Below are positions 63,800 through 64,000 of a stretch of DNA of 64,000 nt, piece by piece (the first letter of the stretch is position 1; the number at the start of each line of letters is the position of its first letter). Origin of the DNA: Chondrosia reniformis. Its lineage: Eukaryota > Porifera > Demospongiae > Chondrillida > Chondrillidae. The stretch spans positions 2,604,001 through 2,668,000 of the forward strand of contig OX359191.1 of assembly GCA_947172415.1 (NCBI GenBank). The letters run 5' to 3'. The notes under the pieces were generated by a model. It was not told the DNA's origin, ran no database searches, and saw nothing but the letters and a program-made list of their open reading frames with translations. The position numbers and the translations under genes were made by a program.

Positions 63800-64000
63800 T
63801 ACAAGTTGTATGTACTAGTTATGTACCAGTTGAACGTACTAGTTGTACGTATATACTAGTTGTATGTACGTTCTGTATGTACTTGTTGGTTGTACTAGGT
63901 GTATGTGCTATTTTTAAATACTAGTTATATGTGTATGTACTGGTTATATGTAGTAGTTGTATGTAACAGTTGTATGTACAAGTTGCCTTACTACGTGTAT
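63800..64000 (-). repeat. 13-bp satellite, TTGTATGTACTAG orientation
   Basis: Reverse-oriented array continuing to the window end, a direct relative of the palindrome spacer around 36.7-37.05 kb. No gene seen. Confidence 0.88.

Noticed and set aside
63685..63924. 79-codon frame at the right end
   Set aside because: Runs through the 91-bp Penelope-like tail and satellite; an insertion artefact.
1..64000. CRISPR array or telomeric repeat
   Set aside because: Repeats are contiguous 13-mers without unique spacers, and no TTAGGG-type units were seen.

Overview
The window is gene-poor repetitive DNA from a eukaryote, most likely an invertebrate animal. It holds Penelope-like and CR1/L2-like retroelements, Tc1/mariner-, piggyBac- and Helitron-like non-autonomous elements, and no bacterial operon structure. 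I cannot name the species. I found no host gene, tRNA, rRNA or CRISPR array.

About 85% of the sequence is one AT-rich satellite built on a 13-bp unit, CTAGTACATACAA (reverse complement TTGTATGTACTAG). Units are point-mutated but keep the 13-bp phase for long runs. The array changes strand at about 340, 29,922, 30,696, 35,471, 57,280 and 58,768. Larger periods are superimposed: 322 bp x2 (3.36-4.0 kb), 1,935 bp x3 nearly identical (6.1-11.96 kb), about 517 bp (16.1-16.8 kb), 419 bp x2 (26.7-27.56 kb) and about 1.03-1.1 kb (49.6-51.25 kb).

The main architectural feature is a large interrupted palindrome. The left arm (about 24.25-35.47 kb) and right arm (about 38.17-48.48 kb) match in inverted order, flanking satellite included. 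They carry the same inserted elements in mirror order: a Helitron-like element (25.1 / 47.45 kb), a 2.14-kb composite element here called A (27.6 / 44.05 kb) and a Tc1/pogo-like MITE here called B (32.57 / 42.0 kb). A spacer of about 2.7 kb (35.47-38.17 kb) separates the arms. A 5'-truncated CR1/L2-like LINE (39,627-41,172) lies in the right arm only, so it inserted after the duplication.

Other islands are a piggyBac-type MITE with TTAA target duplication (12,997-13,451), a second Helitron-like element (17,779-18,504), a short copy of element A (59,326-59,713) that shows A before a nested 1.73-kb insertion, and a nearly full-length Penelope-like element (53,243-56,300, minus strand). The Penelope-like element has an N-terminal GIY-YIG nuclease, a CxC linker and a C-terminal reverse transcriptase, the permuted Naiad architecture. 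A 91-bp 5'-truncated copy of its 3' end lies at 63,701-63,791. Its 3' UTR holds a hammerhead-ribozyme-like core.

The two retroelement reading frames (852 and 467 codons) are the only convincing protein-coding sequences. The remaining open frames are chance frames in satellite or in non-autonomous elements. One decayed, possibly captured two-part coding segment inside element A is flagged as speculative.
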